DNA of 64,000 nt from Symsagittifera roscoffensis (Eukaryota; Xenacoelomorpha; Acoela; Convolutidae), in assembly GCF_963678635.1 (NCBI RefSeq), contig NC_087067.1, positions 21,016,596 through 21,080,595 on the forward strand, written 5' to 3'. Both the position numbers and the translations under genes were made by a program. Under the pieces are notes generated by a model. It saw only the letters and a list, made by a program, of their open reading frames with translations. It had not been told where the DNA came from and ran no database searches. Positions 52,701 to 63,174 of this stretch are shown here, piece after piece. Every line of letters starts with the position of its first letter. The first letter of the stretch is position 1.

Positions 52701-54965
52701 TGAGACCCTTCGACAAAGTGTTAAGTCCCTTCGACAAAGTGTTGGGACAACTCGTTAAAGTGTTGGGACCCTTCGCTAAAGTGTTGGGACACTTCGCCAA
52801 AGTGTTGGGACCCTTCACTGAAGTGTTACGACCCTTCGACAAAGTGCTGAGATCCTTAGCTAAAGTGTTGGGACCCTTAGCTCAAGTGTTGGGACCCTTA
52901 GCTAAAGTGTTACGACCCTTCGACAAACTGCTGGGACCCTTAGCTAAAGTGTTGGGACCCTTCGTCAAATTGTTGGGACCCTTAGCTAAAGTGTTACGAC
53001 CCTTCGACAAAGTGCTGGGACCCTTAGCTAAAGTGTTGGGACCCTTAGCTCAAGTGTTGGGACCCTTCGCGAAAGTGTTGGGACCCTTCGCCAAATTGTT
53101 GGGACCCTTCGCTTAAGTGTTGGGACCCTTCGCCAAAGTGTTACGACCCTTCGACAAAGTGCTGGGACCCTTAGCTAAAGTGTTGGGACCCTTAGCTCAA
53201 GTGTTGGGACCCTTCGCGAAAGTGTTGGGACCCTTCGTCAAAGTGTTGGGACCCTTCACTGAAGTGTTGGGACCCTTCGCCAAATTTTGAAGACCCTTCG
53301 ACAAAGTGCTGGGACCCTTCGACAAAGTGTTAGGTCCCTTCGACAAAGTGTTGGGACCACTCGTTAAGGTGTTGGGACCCTTGGCCAAAGTGTTGGGACC
53401 CTTCGACAAAGTGTTGGGACCCTTCGCTAAAGTGTTGGGACCCTTCGCCAAAGTGTTGAGACCCTTCGACAAAGTGTTAGGTCCCTTCGACAAAGTGATG
53501 GGACCACTCGTTAAGGTGTTGGGACCCTTCGCCAAAGTGTTGAGACCCTTCGACAAAGTGTTAGGTCCCTTCGACAAAGTGCTGGGACCCTTAGCTAAAG
53601 TGTTGGGACCCTTAGCTCAAGTGTTGGGACCCTTCGCGAAAGTGTTGGGACCCTTCGCTGAAGTGTTGGGACCCTTCGCTAAAGTGTTACGACCCTTAGC
53701 TCAAGTGTTGGGACACTTCGCGAAAGTGTTGGGACCCTTCGCCAAATTGTTGGGACCCTTCGCTGAAGTGTTGGGACCCTTCGCTAAAGTGTTACGATCC
53801 TTCGACAAAGTGCTGGGACCCTTAGCTAAAGTGTTGGGACCCTTAGTTCAAGTGTTGGGACCCTTCGCGAAAGTGTTGGGACCCTTCGCCAAATTGTTGG
53901 GACCCTTCGCTTAAGTGTTAAGACCCTTCGCCAAAGTGTTACGACCCTTCGACAAAGTGCTGGGACCCTTAGCTAAAGTGTTGGGACCCTTAGCTCAAGT
54001 GTTGGGACCCTTCGCGAAAGTGTTGGGACCCTTCGTCAAAGTGTTGGGACCCTTCACTGAAGTGTTGGGACCCTTCGCCAAATTTTGAAGACCCTTCGAC
54101 AAAGTGCTGGGACCCTTCGACAAAGTGTTAGGTCCCTTCGACAAAGTGTTGGGACCACTCGTTAAAGTGTTGGGACCCTTGGCCAAAAAGTTGGGACCCT
54201 TCGACAAAGTGTTGGGACCCTTCGCTAAAGTGTTGGGACCCTTCGCCAAAGTGTTGAGACCCTTCGACAAAGTGTTAGGTCCCTTCGACAAAGTGATGGG
54301 ACCACTCGTTAAGGTGTTGGGACCCTTCGCCAAAGTGTTGAGACCCTTCGACAAAGTGTTAGGTCCCTTCGACAAAGTGTTGGGACAACTCGTTAAAGTG
54401 TTGGGACCCTTCGCTAAAGTGTTGGGACACTTCGCCAAAGTGTTGGGACCCTTCACTGAAGTGTTACGACCCTTCGACAAAGTGCTGAGATCCTTAGCTA
54501 AAGTGTTGGGACCCTTAGCTCAAGTGTTGGGACCCTTCGCGAAAGTGTTGGACCCTTCGCCAAATTGTTGGGACCCTTCGCTGAAGTATTGGGACCCTTC
54601 GCTAAAGTGTTTGGACCCTTCGCCAAAGTGTTGAGACCCTTCGACAAAGTGTTAGGTCCCTTCGACAAAGTGTTGGGACCACTCGTTAAAGTGTTGGGAC
54701 CCTTGGCCAAAGTGTTGGGACCCTTCGACAAAGTGTTGGGACCCTTCGCTAAAGCGTTGGGACCCTTCGCCAAACTGTTGGGACCCTTCGACAAAGTAAT
54801 GGGACCCTTGGACAAAGTGTTGGGACCCTTCTCTAAAGTGTTGGGACCCTTCGCCAAAGTGTTGTGACCCTTCGATAAAGTATTGGTACCCTTCGCTAAA
54901 GTGTTGGGACCCTTCGACAAAGTGTTGCGGCCCTTCACCAAAAAGTTGGGACCCTTCGCTAAAGT
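46736..54965 (+). repeat. Main 21-bp satellite array, about 390 units
   Basis: Unit: GTGTTGGGACCCTTCGCTAA plus A, with variants in the last seven bases (TCGACAAA, TAGCTCAA, TCGCGAAA, TCACTGAA) and at the G before CCC. Being 21 bp, it stays open in frame on both strands (VLGPFAK on plus, SKGPNTL on minus). A CAAATTTTGAAGACCC variant marks higher-order units at about 47636, 48330, 49710, 51040, 51640, 52442, 53280 and 54078. Confidence 0.96.
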
Positions 54966-55170
54966 GTTGGGACCCTTAGAATTCTATCCCAGGACTCAAG
55001 TGTTGGGACCCTTAAAATACTATCCCAGGACTCAAGTGTTGGGACCCTCAAAATGCTATCCCAGGGCTCAAGTGTTGGGACCCTTAAAGTGCTATCCCAG
55101 AAATCAAGTTTTGGGTCCCTTAAAATGCCGTCCCAGGACTCAAGTGTTGGGACCCTTAGATCATTATCCC
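54966..55170 (+). repeat. 36-bp satellite variant at the array end
   Basis: About six units of TGTTGGGACCCTTAAAATnC plus TATCCCAGGACTCAAG. The same variant opens the inverted array at 56015-56185. Confidence 0.9.
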
Positions 55171-55439
55171 AGGACTGCCACAGAGACTCTTGTAATCTCC
55201 TACTCTACCGTAGCGCAAGTGTTTGGACACTTTATCCACTATCACAGTATCAACTCCCGAACTCGTGTGAACAATTTCCCAGAGCCTTAACTCGAGTGTT
55301 GGGATGATCAATTCGCTATCCCAGTACCAACTTAGAGCTCGTGTAAAATCCCCCCAAAACCCGATTCTGTTAACCAAATTTTATTGAGTTTCCCTGAAAT
55401 TCCCTTTCTTTCTTAAACTCAATGCAAGTCGAAATACAA
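55171..55439. other. Diverged end of the satellite and spacer
   Basis: Scattered remnants such as CTCGAGTGTTGGGATG and CTATCCCAGTACC; otherwise unassigned. Confidence 0.5.
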
Positions 55440-55960
55440 CTTTTTGCTTTAGGCCTCTTTGTGGTTTCAGATGCAACAATACTGCGCAAAGTAATTAAAA
55501 GTGAAAACATTAGAAGCCAGCTAAGAAAAACAAAAAAAAACAAGAAAAAATCAATGTACTCAAAATGCAAAGGCGACAAGGGCCGTCTTTCGATAATGTC
55601 TAAACATGTCTAAAAATCTATAAATGTATGTTACCTGAATGTCACGCGTTTTCAATCACCCGAACTAATCCGGCCAAGTTATATACCTTAATTCGAGTTT
55701 ACGACCGGTTACCTTCGCGTTCCAACTTGTTCTGAGTCTTTAACTAGATCGTTCCTGACTCTAGTCAATCAAATGAAACTAAATCGATTCTATAGTTACT
55801 GTAAAGAAGCCCCCTTTTTTACAATTTCCAACCACTAACCTCTTTGTAAACCAGCCCCCTTCTAACTTCCCCCCTATCTAGCCCCCCACTTAAGCCTAAA
55901 GTTACCCTAAGCGCGATGGGTTCTAAACCTTTCGAGAGAAATCCGTAGAAACTGTTGGGC
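55440..55960 (-). repeat. Inverted-repeat arm, partner at 44870-45420
   Basis: Reverse complement of 44870-45420 with small differences, from GCCTCTTTGTGGTTTCAGATGC-type sequence to CGCGATGGGTTCTAAACC. Confidence 0.9.
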
Positions 55961-56410
55961 GAAGGGTCCCAATACTTTGGCGAAGGGTCCCAACACTTCA
56001 GCTAAGGGTCCCAACACTTGAGTCCTGGGATAGCATTTTGAAGGACCCAACACTTGATTCCTGGGATAGCATTTTAGGGTCCCAACACTTGAGTCCTGGG
56101 ATAGCATTTTGAGGGTCCCAACACTTGAGTCCTGGGATATTATTTTAAGGGTCCCACTACTTGAGTCCTGGGATAGCATTTTAAGGGTCCCAACACTTTA
56201 GCGAAGGCTCCCAACACTTTAGTGAAGGGCCGCAACACTTTGTGGAAGGTTCCCACCGCTTTAGCGAAGGGTCCCAAGGCTTTATCGAAGGATCGCAACA
56301 CTTTAGCAAAGGGTCCCAACACTTTAGCGACTGGTCTTAACACTTTGTCGAAGAGTCCCAACATTTTTTCGAAGGGTCTCAAAACTTTGGCGAAGTGTCC
56401 CAACACTTAA
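55955..56410 (-). repeat. Satellite array in opposite orientation
   Basis: About 20 units reading GGGTCCCAACACTTTAGCGA, the reverse complement of the main array, including the 36-bp variant at 56015-56185. It ends at GGGTTTCCTATCGGGAACAA, the mirrored junction of 46725-46740. Confidence 0.93.
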
Positions 56411-56988
56411 GTGAAGGGTTTCCTATCGGGAACAAGATAGTTCTACTCGTTTCGTATAATTCTGGTAAAAGTACTCTTGATTTCCTATCGGTAACAAGAT
56501 ACCTCTACTCGTTTCGTATAAATCTGGTAAAATTGCGAATAGCAACTTTACAATAATTATACGACACGAGTAGAGCTTTCTTGTTCCCGATAGGAAATCA
56601 AGAGTTAGAGAAGAGCGATAAAGAGGAACCATCAATCGAAACAGAGTGATACTTGAGCGGAAAGATGGAGAGCGGAAGCTAACAATGGTCCGGAGAGAAA
56701 AACTTCTTGATTTAAAACCTAATTCTGCAAAACTTCTCGAGTTAATTTTAATTACCTTAAATCAGTTCTAGAGTTGCCTTACCATTAGTAGTTTTTCAGT
56801 TCTAGAGGTCGTGTTGGTATGTGAGTACCTAATTTAAATTTCTTGAGTGTATTTTATGTGATTATCTTGAGTTAAGGCCAGTTTCTAGGTTGATCCATCT
56901 GAAATGGATCAAAGGTCCACTGTCCAATAAAAATTAACGGTATGCTTATGTTCCGACCCTGTTTTTATTGGCGTTCGCGTGTTTTAGG
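56411..56988. repeat. Right arm modules, cut by the gap
   Basis: 56411-56545 is the inverted arm of 46600-46735. 56550-56988 repeats 45430-45890 in direct orientation until the run of Ns. Confidence 0.88.
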
Positions 56989-57188
56989 NNNNNNNNNNNN
57001 NNNNNNNNNNNNNNNNNNNNNNNNNNNNNNNNNNNNNNNNNNNNNNNNNNNNNNNNNNNNNNNNNNNNNNNNNNNNNNNNNNNNNNNNNNNNNNNNNNNN
57101 NNNNNNNNNNNNNNNNNNNNNNNNNNNNNNNNNNNNNNNNNNNNNNNNNNNNNNNNNNNNNNNNNNNNNNNNNNNNNNNNNNNNNNNN
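56989..57188. other. Assembly gap (200 Ns)
   Basis: Exactly 200 Ns, probably a placeholder of unknown true length, located at the edge of the satellite mosaic. Confidence 0.99.
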
Positions 57189-57201
57189 GTTCGCAACGGC
57201 C

Positions 57202-57233
57202 TTGCAACTATTGTAGCAGCACAATAGTTGCAA
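57202..57233. repeat. 13-bp perfect hairpin, copy 1
   Basis: TTGCAACTATTGT, loop AGCAGC, ACAATAGTTGCAA. A second copy with a paired base change lies at 58726-58757, in related flanks (GGCC before, CTCGGA after). Confidence 0.8.
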
Positions 57234-57590
57234 CTCGGAACGTTCTCTGCAATCTGCTGCTGTTTTTCTTCAATTTCGACTTCTTCAATTTCGATAAAGT
57301 CGTTCTCGTCAGCGCAACTAATGTTGTTGTTGTGTTCTTTCACTCGTTTTTTGTTAAAATGGCCGTTTCAGCATTTCTCAGAAATGTGACGTCATCATTC
57401 GAATTTTTGAAATTTCAAAATACCAGAATATTCCAGCCTTCACCGTTTGGCTAAACGTTCCAATAACGCCCTTAGTTCTTAAAAACCACCAATCCGGAAG
57501 GCTTACTGCTAAAATTCCGAATTCTGCAGAGATTGCTTTTTGGCCATTCTGGTCGAATGTCACAGTTAATGCCAGTATCAATGTTGATAG

Positions 57591-58138
57591 GGGGTACAGG
57601 ACTTTATCCTCCACGGTAATTATCCTCCAGGCGATATCCTCCATGGCGGATAAAGTCCTCCGAGTATAAAAGCGCCTTTTTCATTTATTGAGAAGAATGA
57701 AACGGAAAAAAAACAAAGCAGATAGGAGAAATTAACTGACAATTAAAACTGCGATGAAATTGAAGAACAAAAATTAATAATTTCAATTAAATCGTAATTG
57801 AATTTTTCGATTTCGTTGGTTTTTGTTGAGCATGGCAAATTTCATGGTTTCTCAAGGGAAACGGACTTTATCCTCCAGATGTTCCGAAGTCAACTTGTTC
57901 CATATAATTGGGCTGCCCGTACGCGGAATGATCAGGAAGTTCCATTTATTGTCTGAAATGATCAAATATTGGATATAATCTAATAATTTGACTGAATTTA
58001 CTAATTGGAGGAAAACATCCAAATTCATAAAATTGGGGGATAAAAATGGAGGAAAAAGTCCCTGTTTGAGAAATGGAGGATAATGGTGGAGGATATCGCC
58101 TGGAGGATAATGACCGTGGAGGATAAAGTCCGTTTCCC
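57591..58138. mobile_element. MITE C, 548 bp, perfect 8-bp target duplication
   Basis: Ends GGGGTACAGGACTTTATCC and GGATAAAGTCCGTTTCCC, with inverted repeats of about 50 bp (shared GGACTTTATCCTCCACGGT, TTATCCTCCAGGCGATATCC). GTTGATAG flanks both sides (57583-57590, 58139-58146). The motif TATCCTCC occurs several times near each end and once inside (57860). No ORF; hAT-type by duplication length. Confidence 0.88.
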
Positions 58139-58146
58139 GTTGATAG

Positions 58147-59518
58147 GCAGCTACAAGAATAGTTGTGTAACATTCGCCCGGAAGTATATATCGACGGAAA
58201 CAGAGCTAAGCTATACAACGACTGACCAGCGTCTAAACAGAGCTCTACATGCTTTTCACCGTCTCTACCAAAGCCAGTTCTTTTGGTTGTCTTTCTAACA
58301 TCGGGTCGACAAAAACGTTACTGTTCTCCGGCTTCGACCAGAACGCTCAAATTAACTTACTTACATGCAAAATTAGTGAGCTCATGGCTGGATCTCAGTA
58401 TCCCCAGACCACGAGGTCACTCCTAAAAACAGGGCTACTACTATTTGTTATTATTTTTTTTGTTTTTGTTCGGTAGATAAAAATCATCATCCCCATCGCA
58501 GAGTGATCAACTCTTTCTCTTAACTCCTAGCTTCTCATCGTCAGCAAATGAATCCAGATGTTAATTAAATTCAATTCAGGACATAACCAGAAAGGTAAAA
58601 GTTCTTATTAAACAGTTTGAGTTCAAGTCCCAAGACCCCTCCGGATTCCTGAATCCGGGGAAATAACACCCTTATTTCCTCTCCGAAAGGCTTGTTTCTA
58701 CCCTTCACCGTTAGCGTGAATGGCCTTGCAACGATTGTAGCGACACAATCGTTGCAACTCGGAGCGGTCTCTAATGACGCTCTGTCGTGTTTCTCTACTT
58801 CTCGTCGTTTTTCTCCTAACTGTCGTGGTTGTTCCTTTATCCACGTCATATTGACTCACCGCAGAATATAAATGGCATCATACTACATCACTATAGCCTT
58901 CCAAATTCTTTCATTAATCTGCACTTTCGAGGATGCGACTTAACATAAAACATTTTTTCTGACTTCCAACGTCAATGCCCTGACTTAAAACTTTTTCTCC
59001 TAGGTTTTAAAAGGTGTTAGTTTGCAGGACAATTCTGCCAACCAACAAGCTAAAATTATCCTACTATGCTTCTTTCTTTGAAAATTTTAGTTGTTCTTGG
59101 TCCTGAATATTAAAATTAAGGAACTCTGTGGTTGGAAAGAACAATGAAACAATCTCCCTCTTCAAGAGATTACCCAAGCCTTTCATGTCACCACAAAGTG
59201 ATTAGTTGTCCTAGTTGATTAAAAACAATCATGCAGGCTAGAATTTTTAAATACGCTTTTCACTCAAGCCTTTCTTAATAAATAGTAAGTGTCTCTACAG
59301 CCACCAACTTAAATCAAAATGCAAATTTATAAAGGCAACAAATTCTTTAATGTTCAAAATTCAACTAAATGCTTTATTTCAGTTTCAATTACAACTTGGT
59401 TGCCTAGTTTCTCACTTGTGTTTTTTGTCACACATAAAACAATTCTGAGTTTTAACTTCTTCACTTTTGTCACTTCTTTGTTTCTTCTTATTTTCGCATC
59501 TTGTTTTCCGGCCATTTT
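58147..59518. other. Intergenic, hairpin copy 2 and nothing else recognised
   Basis: 58700-58800 repeats the flank and hairpin of 57190-57290 (hairpin 58726-58738 with 58745-58757). The remainder shows no gene. Confidence 0.5.
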
Positions 59519-60586
59519 TCAATGCTCCATCCCCTCCTCCTGCGACATTGACTCTGCACTTTCAGTTTCTGGGTCTTGCAACACATCGGTAGCTATTCTG
59601 ACGCTGTTGGAAGCAGTCCTCCAACACTTCTGCTCTTCTACCCTTTGTTTACAACAACGTAGGGGGTCAACGTTAGATTCTCTGTTTCTGCAGAAGCTGT
59701 TGTGGAGACATAACGTCACGTTTCTCTCCAAATCTTCCTTCAACATCTCTTCTTTCTCCCTTCCATCACGTTCACTCATCCTGGAGATTCTCTTTACGGC
59801 GGTGGTCACTGCATTCCGATTAGTTATAAAAAAACTCGCTTGAAAGCTCCTGCTCCAATGTCCAGCTGATACGTACTGTACACTCTGGCGTGCTTCGACA
59901 TATGCTTCTTGGCATATTCGTACAACCATGCAGTCATGTTGGCTCTAAACCATGGCATCAGTCGTCTTCTTGCCCATATCTTTTTCACTTCCATCGGAAT
60001 GTTCCGAATCTGGCTCATTGTCTCAAAAAGATCTAAATCTTCAGACAATCAAATTTCTGCAATTGTTCTCTCGGCGGCACCTCCAAACGCCATCACCGTG
60101 GTGATCCAGGAAGTCCTCAAATTTTGGAGCACTCTGACAAAGCTGTCCCCCAGTATCAGATATGTGATGTCCCAAGTGGCGATTGTTGCAGGTTTACTGC
60201 TGGGTTCCAGGTCGCTCGATTGAAGCAGGCTCTCGGAGCGACCTTTTCTTTTGTTCATCAATCACTCGGGACACTTGCTTCGCCGGCATCCCTCGGATTT
60301 TCCTGTCTGGGATCTTAGAGCTCCTCCTTTGTAACGCTGCATCGCTAACTGCCTCTTTGGTCATCGCATCTTGGGAGAGTTGTACTCTGCCCGTGTCGTC
60401 GATTGTTCCATAGGGTGCAGTCACCCCGGAACCTGGCGCATTCCTGTTGGACACTAGTCGTCCAGCTGTTTCTATCAGATTCCACATCGTCTGTTCCACG
60501 ACTGGGTCAACTAAGGTATCACTCGGGTCCGGGATTGTCACTCGACCAGTTGCAGCCGGGAGTCGCGTTTCTGTAGTCTGACTCAT
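59519..60586 (-). pseudogene. Downstream ORF of a gypsy element with GDS motif, frameshifted
   Basis: The minus-strand product can be followed through 60586-60194 (MSQTTETRLPAATG...), then after a +1/-1 shift near 60215 through WDITYLILGDSFVRVLQNLR...VMAFGGA to a stop at 60049, on in the same frame (MSEDLDLFETMSQ...) and finally in another frame to 59519. GDS followed by a Gly block fits blocks I and II of SGNH/GDSL hydrolases; the GxND and DxxH blocks are not visible, and a deletion between the two parts is likely. Function is therefore only suggested. Position downstream of Pol suggests a third ORF of the element at 61743-64000. Confidence 0.5.
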
Positions 60587-60687
60587 TTCTTCGAGGAGTC
60601 AAGAGTTCCATCGGGGACTGCCCACGAGGAATATCCCATTGTAGGTATCAGTTTTTCTACGACTGCCGTTAACGACAGACGTTCCGA

Positions 60688-61347
60688 TCACTGCTTGTAT
60701 TCTCGCCTCAAGCGCTCTATCTCTTCACCCTGCTTCTTGTTGCAGTGTTCAAACAACTTTCTCCACATATCCCTATCTTCTTCTATAGTGAGCATGGCCT
60801 TGGTCATCTCATTCAGCTCCTTTCTAGTCGTCTCCAGCTCGTGTTTCATCCCATGTAGATCTTGCATGGTTTCGTTCGTTTGAACCTCCTCTTCTACTCT
60901 CGCCCTCTTTGGTGGCTCAGCTGCTCTCAGTTGTGAACTAGACGAGGCAGCCTCGCTGTTCATCTCCTGATGCATTCTCCTCAGTCCAGGCTCAGGCTTG
61001 GTGGGCAAAGGCATCTCACCTGGCTGGTAGGTCCTTGAACTTCCCAATCCAGGCACGTTTGCCAAGTCACTCCCTGAGAGAGCCCCGTTTCTCCATCTCA
61101 TCACTCTCATGTTTGGGCGGTCTAGTACTCCTCTTTCTCCGTATGCTGCCATCACTAGGACTTCCGTGGTGCGGTCCCCACGGTTGTCATGTCCCAAGAT
61201 GTTTATCAAGGCGGTCAGCAACATGACTACCTCTGGGTCCTCCAGAGCGAAGTCTCAATCCATTAGCCGACGATAGATCGCATCTACCATCGGTCCTACA
61301 TATGCCTCTGCCAGGTCCATCAATTCATCCAAGTTGAAATTGTCCAT
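60688..61347 (-). pseudogene. Coiled-coil ORF of a gypsy element, one in-frame stop
   Basis: The ATG at 61347 opens MDNFNLDELMDLAEAYVGPM; codon 31 is TGA, after which the same frame runs to 60688. Residues around 140-218 (MQDLHGMKHELETTRKEL...EIERLRREYKQ) look like a coiled coil; the middle is Pro/Ser-rich with a KRAR basic cluster. Not recognised as a known family. It lies between the Pol tail and the GDS-motif ORF on the same strand. Gag-like or accessory role possible. Confidence 0.5.
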
Positions 61348-61742
61348 TCTCTTTCAGGTTTGACTTGATTATTGATTCAACAATTTGAACTCAAGTGAGT
61401 GATTAAATGATCAATCAGGATCTAGAAAACAGGTCACGAATATCATATTTGTCACATTTACACTAGTTTTGTATTAAAATTTTAATCAAAACAGTCAGAT
61501 AAAAAGATTTTGATCCTAAAATTTATTAAAATCAATCAGTCTCTAAAATTATGGAATTCGACCTAAGATTGGACGGTCCAAACTTTGGATCTATTCCTAA
61601 GATCGTTATTCAGTTGTTCATGGTCAATGACTCCTTCTTACCCTAATGTCTTAATAACATAACACATAACATAACATAACACACGTATCACACACTACAC
61701 ATTTTGTTTTTTGTCTGACACCCTCTTGCCTGCCACGTGAAC
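61348..61742. other. Non-coding spacer between element ORFs
   Basis: AT-rich. A short ACATAACATAACATAACAC tandem lies at 61660-61685. No LTR boundary recognised. Confidence 0.5.
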
Positions 61743-62060
61743 TCAGCCTATACTTAAGTAATATTTCTTATGTAAGTATACTTGTATATTAGTCTCGGAG
61801 AAGATTACGTGTATCAGCGCATACAACTCCGGTGGATGCAGTCGTCCTCGGTTTGGATCGTACAGTGGAAGTGAAAGCTCCTTCACTTCCCTTTCTACAA
61901 GGAAATCCCTCAATCTCGTCAAGGACAAGACTAGATTTCCGGGTCCACGATCCGCTTCTCCGTCGCTCTCGTCACCAAGAAGCATAAGTACTTTCCCGGT
62001 ATCTATGACGCCGCTGGAGGCAAAACTGCTACGCCCCCTATTCTTGGTCTTTGCTTCCAA
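61743..62060 (-). CDS. Unrecognised ORF, gypsy element region
   Basis: 105 codons, MEAKTKNRGRSSFASSG to a stop at 61743. Charged, no domain recognised; LVLSLTRLRDFLVEREVKEL could form a helix. Same strand as Pol upstream and the coiled-coil ORF downstream, so probably a remnant of the same element. Confidence 0.35.
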   Translation of the reverse strand: MEAKTKNRGRSSFASSGVIDTGKVLMLLGDESDGEADRGPGNLVLSLTRLRDFLVEREVKELSLPLYDPNRGRLHPPELYALIHVIFSETNIQVYLHKKYYLSIG

Positions 62061-62209
62061 AAGAATTTTATGTTTTTCACTCTCTCCTAAAATCTGCTGC
62101 TAAGGCTGTCTTAAAACTCATGTCTGCTGTGATTGCTATCGCACATGTTCTATTTGTGAGTATGAAATTGTTTTTTTTTTGTTTTTATGCTACTTGAATA
62201 TTCATTTGG

Positions 62210-62755
62210 CTAGTTAAAATATGACTCAACTACCCTCCCTATGTCCGGTTTCTTAGGGTCCTCGCCTGTTTTCGCTTCTAAATCTCCTGTCTCTCTTGCT
62301 ATTCTTAATTTTTTTATTAATAAATTTTCAGTGTAGGTAAGTCCTACCCCCACTCCCCGGACAAAAATATCCATCGACGTCCCCGTCGATCGCATACCGG
62401 ATATCAAGTCTACATCTTGAATCGTGACAGTGGTCTCCTTTGGGTCTGAAGTCATTTCGTTCAACCACTCCTAGACACGCAGATTCGTCAACTTTTGTTC
62501 GTAGGATTGCTGTTGCTCGTCGTCGAATTCTACCTCGGGTTTCGACCGGTCTTCGATCCACTCCTCGTCGTGATCATCGTTTATGTCAATGTCCTGTGAT
62601 ACAGTTATATCCTCTAGACCTATTACTTCTTCCACTATCTTCTTTAAATCTCTCCTGTCCACTACAAAGTCGTCGCTGTAAGAGTTATATTTCTTCTTGG
62701 ATCTTGTCCTGTCATTCTGTCGAGTCTGTATCGTGAACGGAAGATCCCATTCCAA
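62210..62755 (-). pseudogene. Acidic C-terminal tail of gypsy Pol, one in-frame stop
   Basis: MEWDLPFTIQTRQNDRTRSK...DINDDHDEEWIEDRS... is a long acidic stretch, then a TAG at 62465-62467, then the same frame continues (TVTIQDVDLISGM...) to 62210. It lies where Ty3/gypsy Pol tails lie, after the integrase. Confidence 0.5.
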
Positions 62756-63174
62756 ATTCTTGGGAACCTCCCCGTGTTCAGGGTCTTATCAGTGCTCCTC
62801 TGGGTAGGGTAAGGTTTCTTCATCCGCTTCAATCACCTCGCATCGATCCAGGTCCAATGGTGGACTTGTTCCTTCCTCTACGACTTAATTCCCATCGTTC
62901 TTTTCCCTGGTGCCCTTCTCATTGACCTCACAGGCAGGTTCCATCATCAAGTAATCCCCCTCCTCCATGTCTGCAGGCATACATCAATCTTCTGTCCATG
63001 GGTTGTGCGGCTTAATGTTTTCGTAATGAGCGGCTCGGCCAGTACTCAGTCTGTAAAAGCGTCCCTCCTGGTGCAATTCCGTAATCATGAAGGTTCCCCT
63101 CCACTTTTTAGGAGCTTTTTTGTTCCTTTCGGTAGTATAACGTTCTGAAATACCCATACGTAGTCTCCTACCGA
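62756..63174 (-). pseudogene. Gypsy integrase C-terminal region, frameshifted
   Basis: After the TAA at 63177 the same frame reads SVGDYVWVFQNV and then shifts at a run of As near 63110 to KKWRGTFMITELHQEG and LSTGRAAHYENIKPH, a GPY/F-like end of a Ty3/gypsy integrase. More stops follow. Confidence 0.6.

Larger units (their letters stand above)
43165..56988. mobile_element. Foldback-like satellite mosaic, 14 kb
   Basis: Composite of (a) an arm module with TTTTACCAGAATTATACGA and TCTTGTTCCCGATAGGAAA, seen at 43165-43290, 45430-45500 and 46590-46735 and inverted or direct at 56411-56600; (b) arrays of a 21-bp unit, one long in plus orientation and one short in minus orientation; (c) further inverted pairs. 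Tandem arrays lying inverted to each other next to conserved arms is the layout of foldback (FB-like) elements. No transposase ORF. The right side runs into the assembly gap. Alternative: an ordinary satellite locus rearranged by inversions. Confidence 0.6.

Noticed and set aside
43290-54965. CRISPR-like regular array
   Set aside because: The repeats are contiguous with no unique spacers, in a eukaryotic genome; it is a satellite.
46737-55290. Many open frames of 60-380 codons in the satellite (VLGPFAK or SKGPNTL repeats)
   Set aside because: They follow from a 21-bp unit without stops, occur on both strands, have no start context or non-repeat domain and are cut by unit variants.
56942-57454. 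ORFs spanning the N run
   Set aside because: Frames through unknown sequence have no meaning.
59319-59843. 174-codon plus-strand ORF
   Set aside because: It is antisense to the element-derived minus frame and its hydrophobic composition reflects the complementary strand; no domain.
62440-62736. 98-codon plus-strand ORF
   Set aside because: Antisense shadow of the acidic Pol tail.
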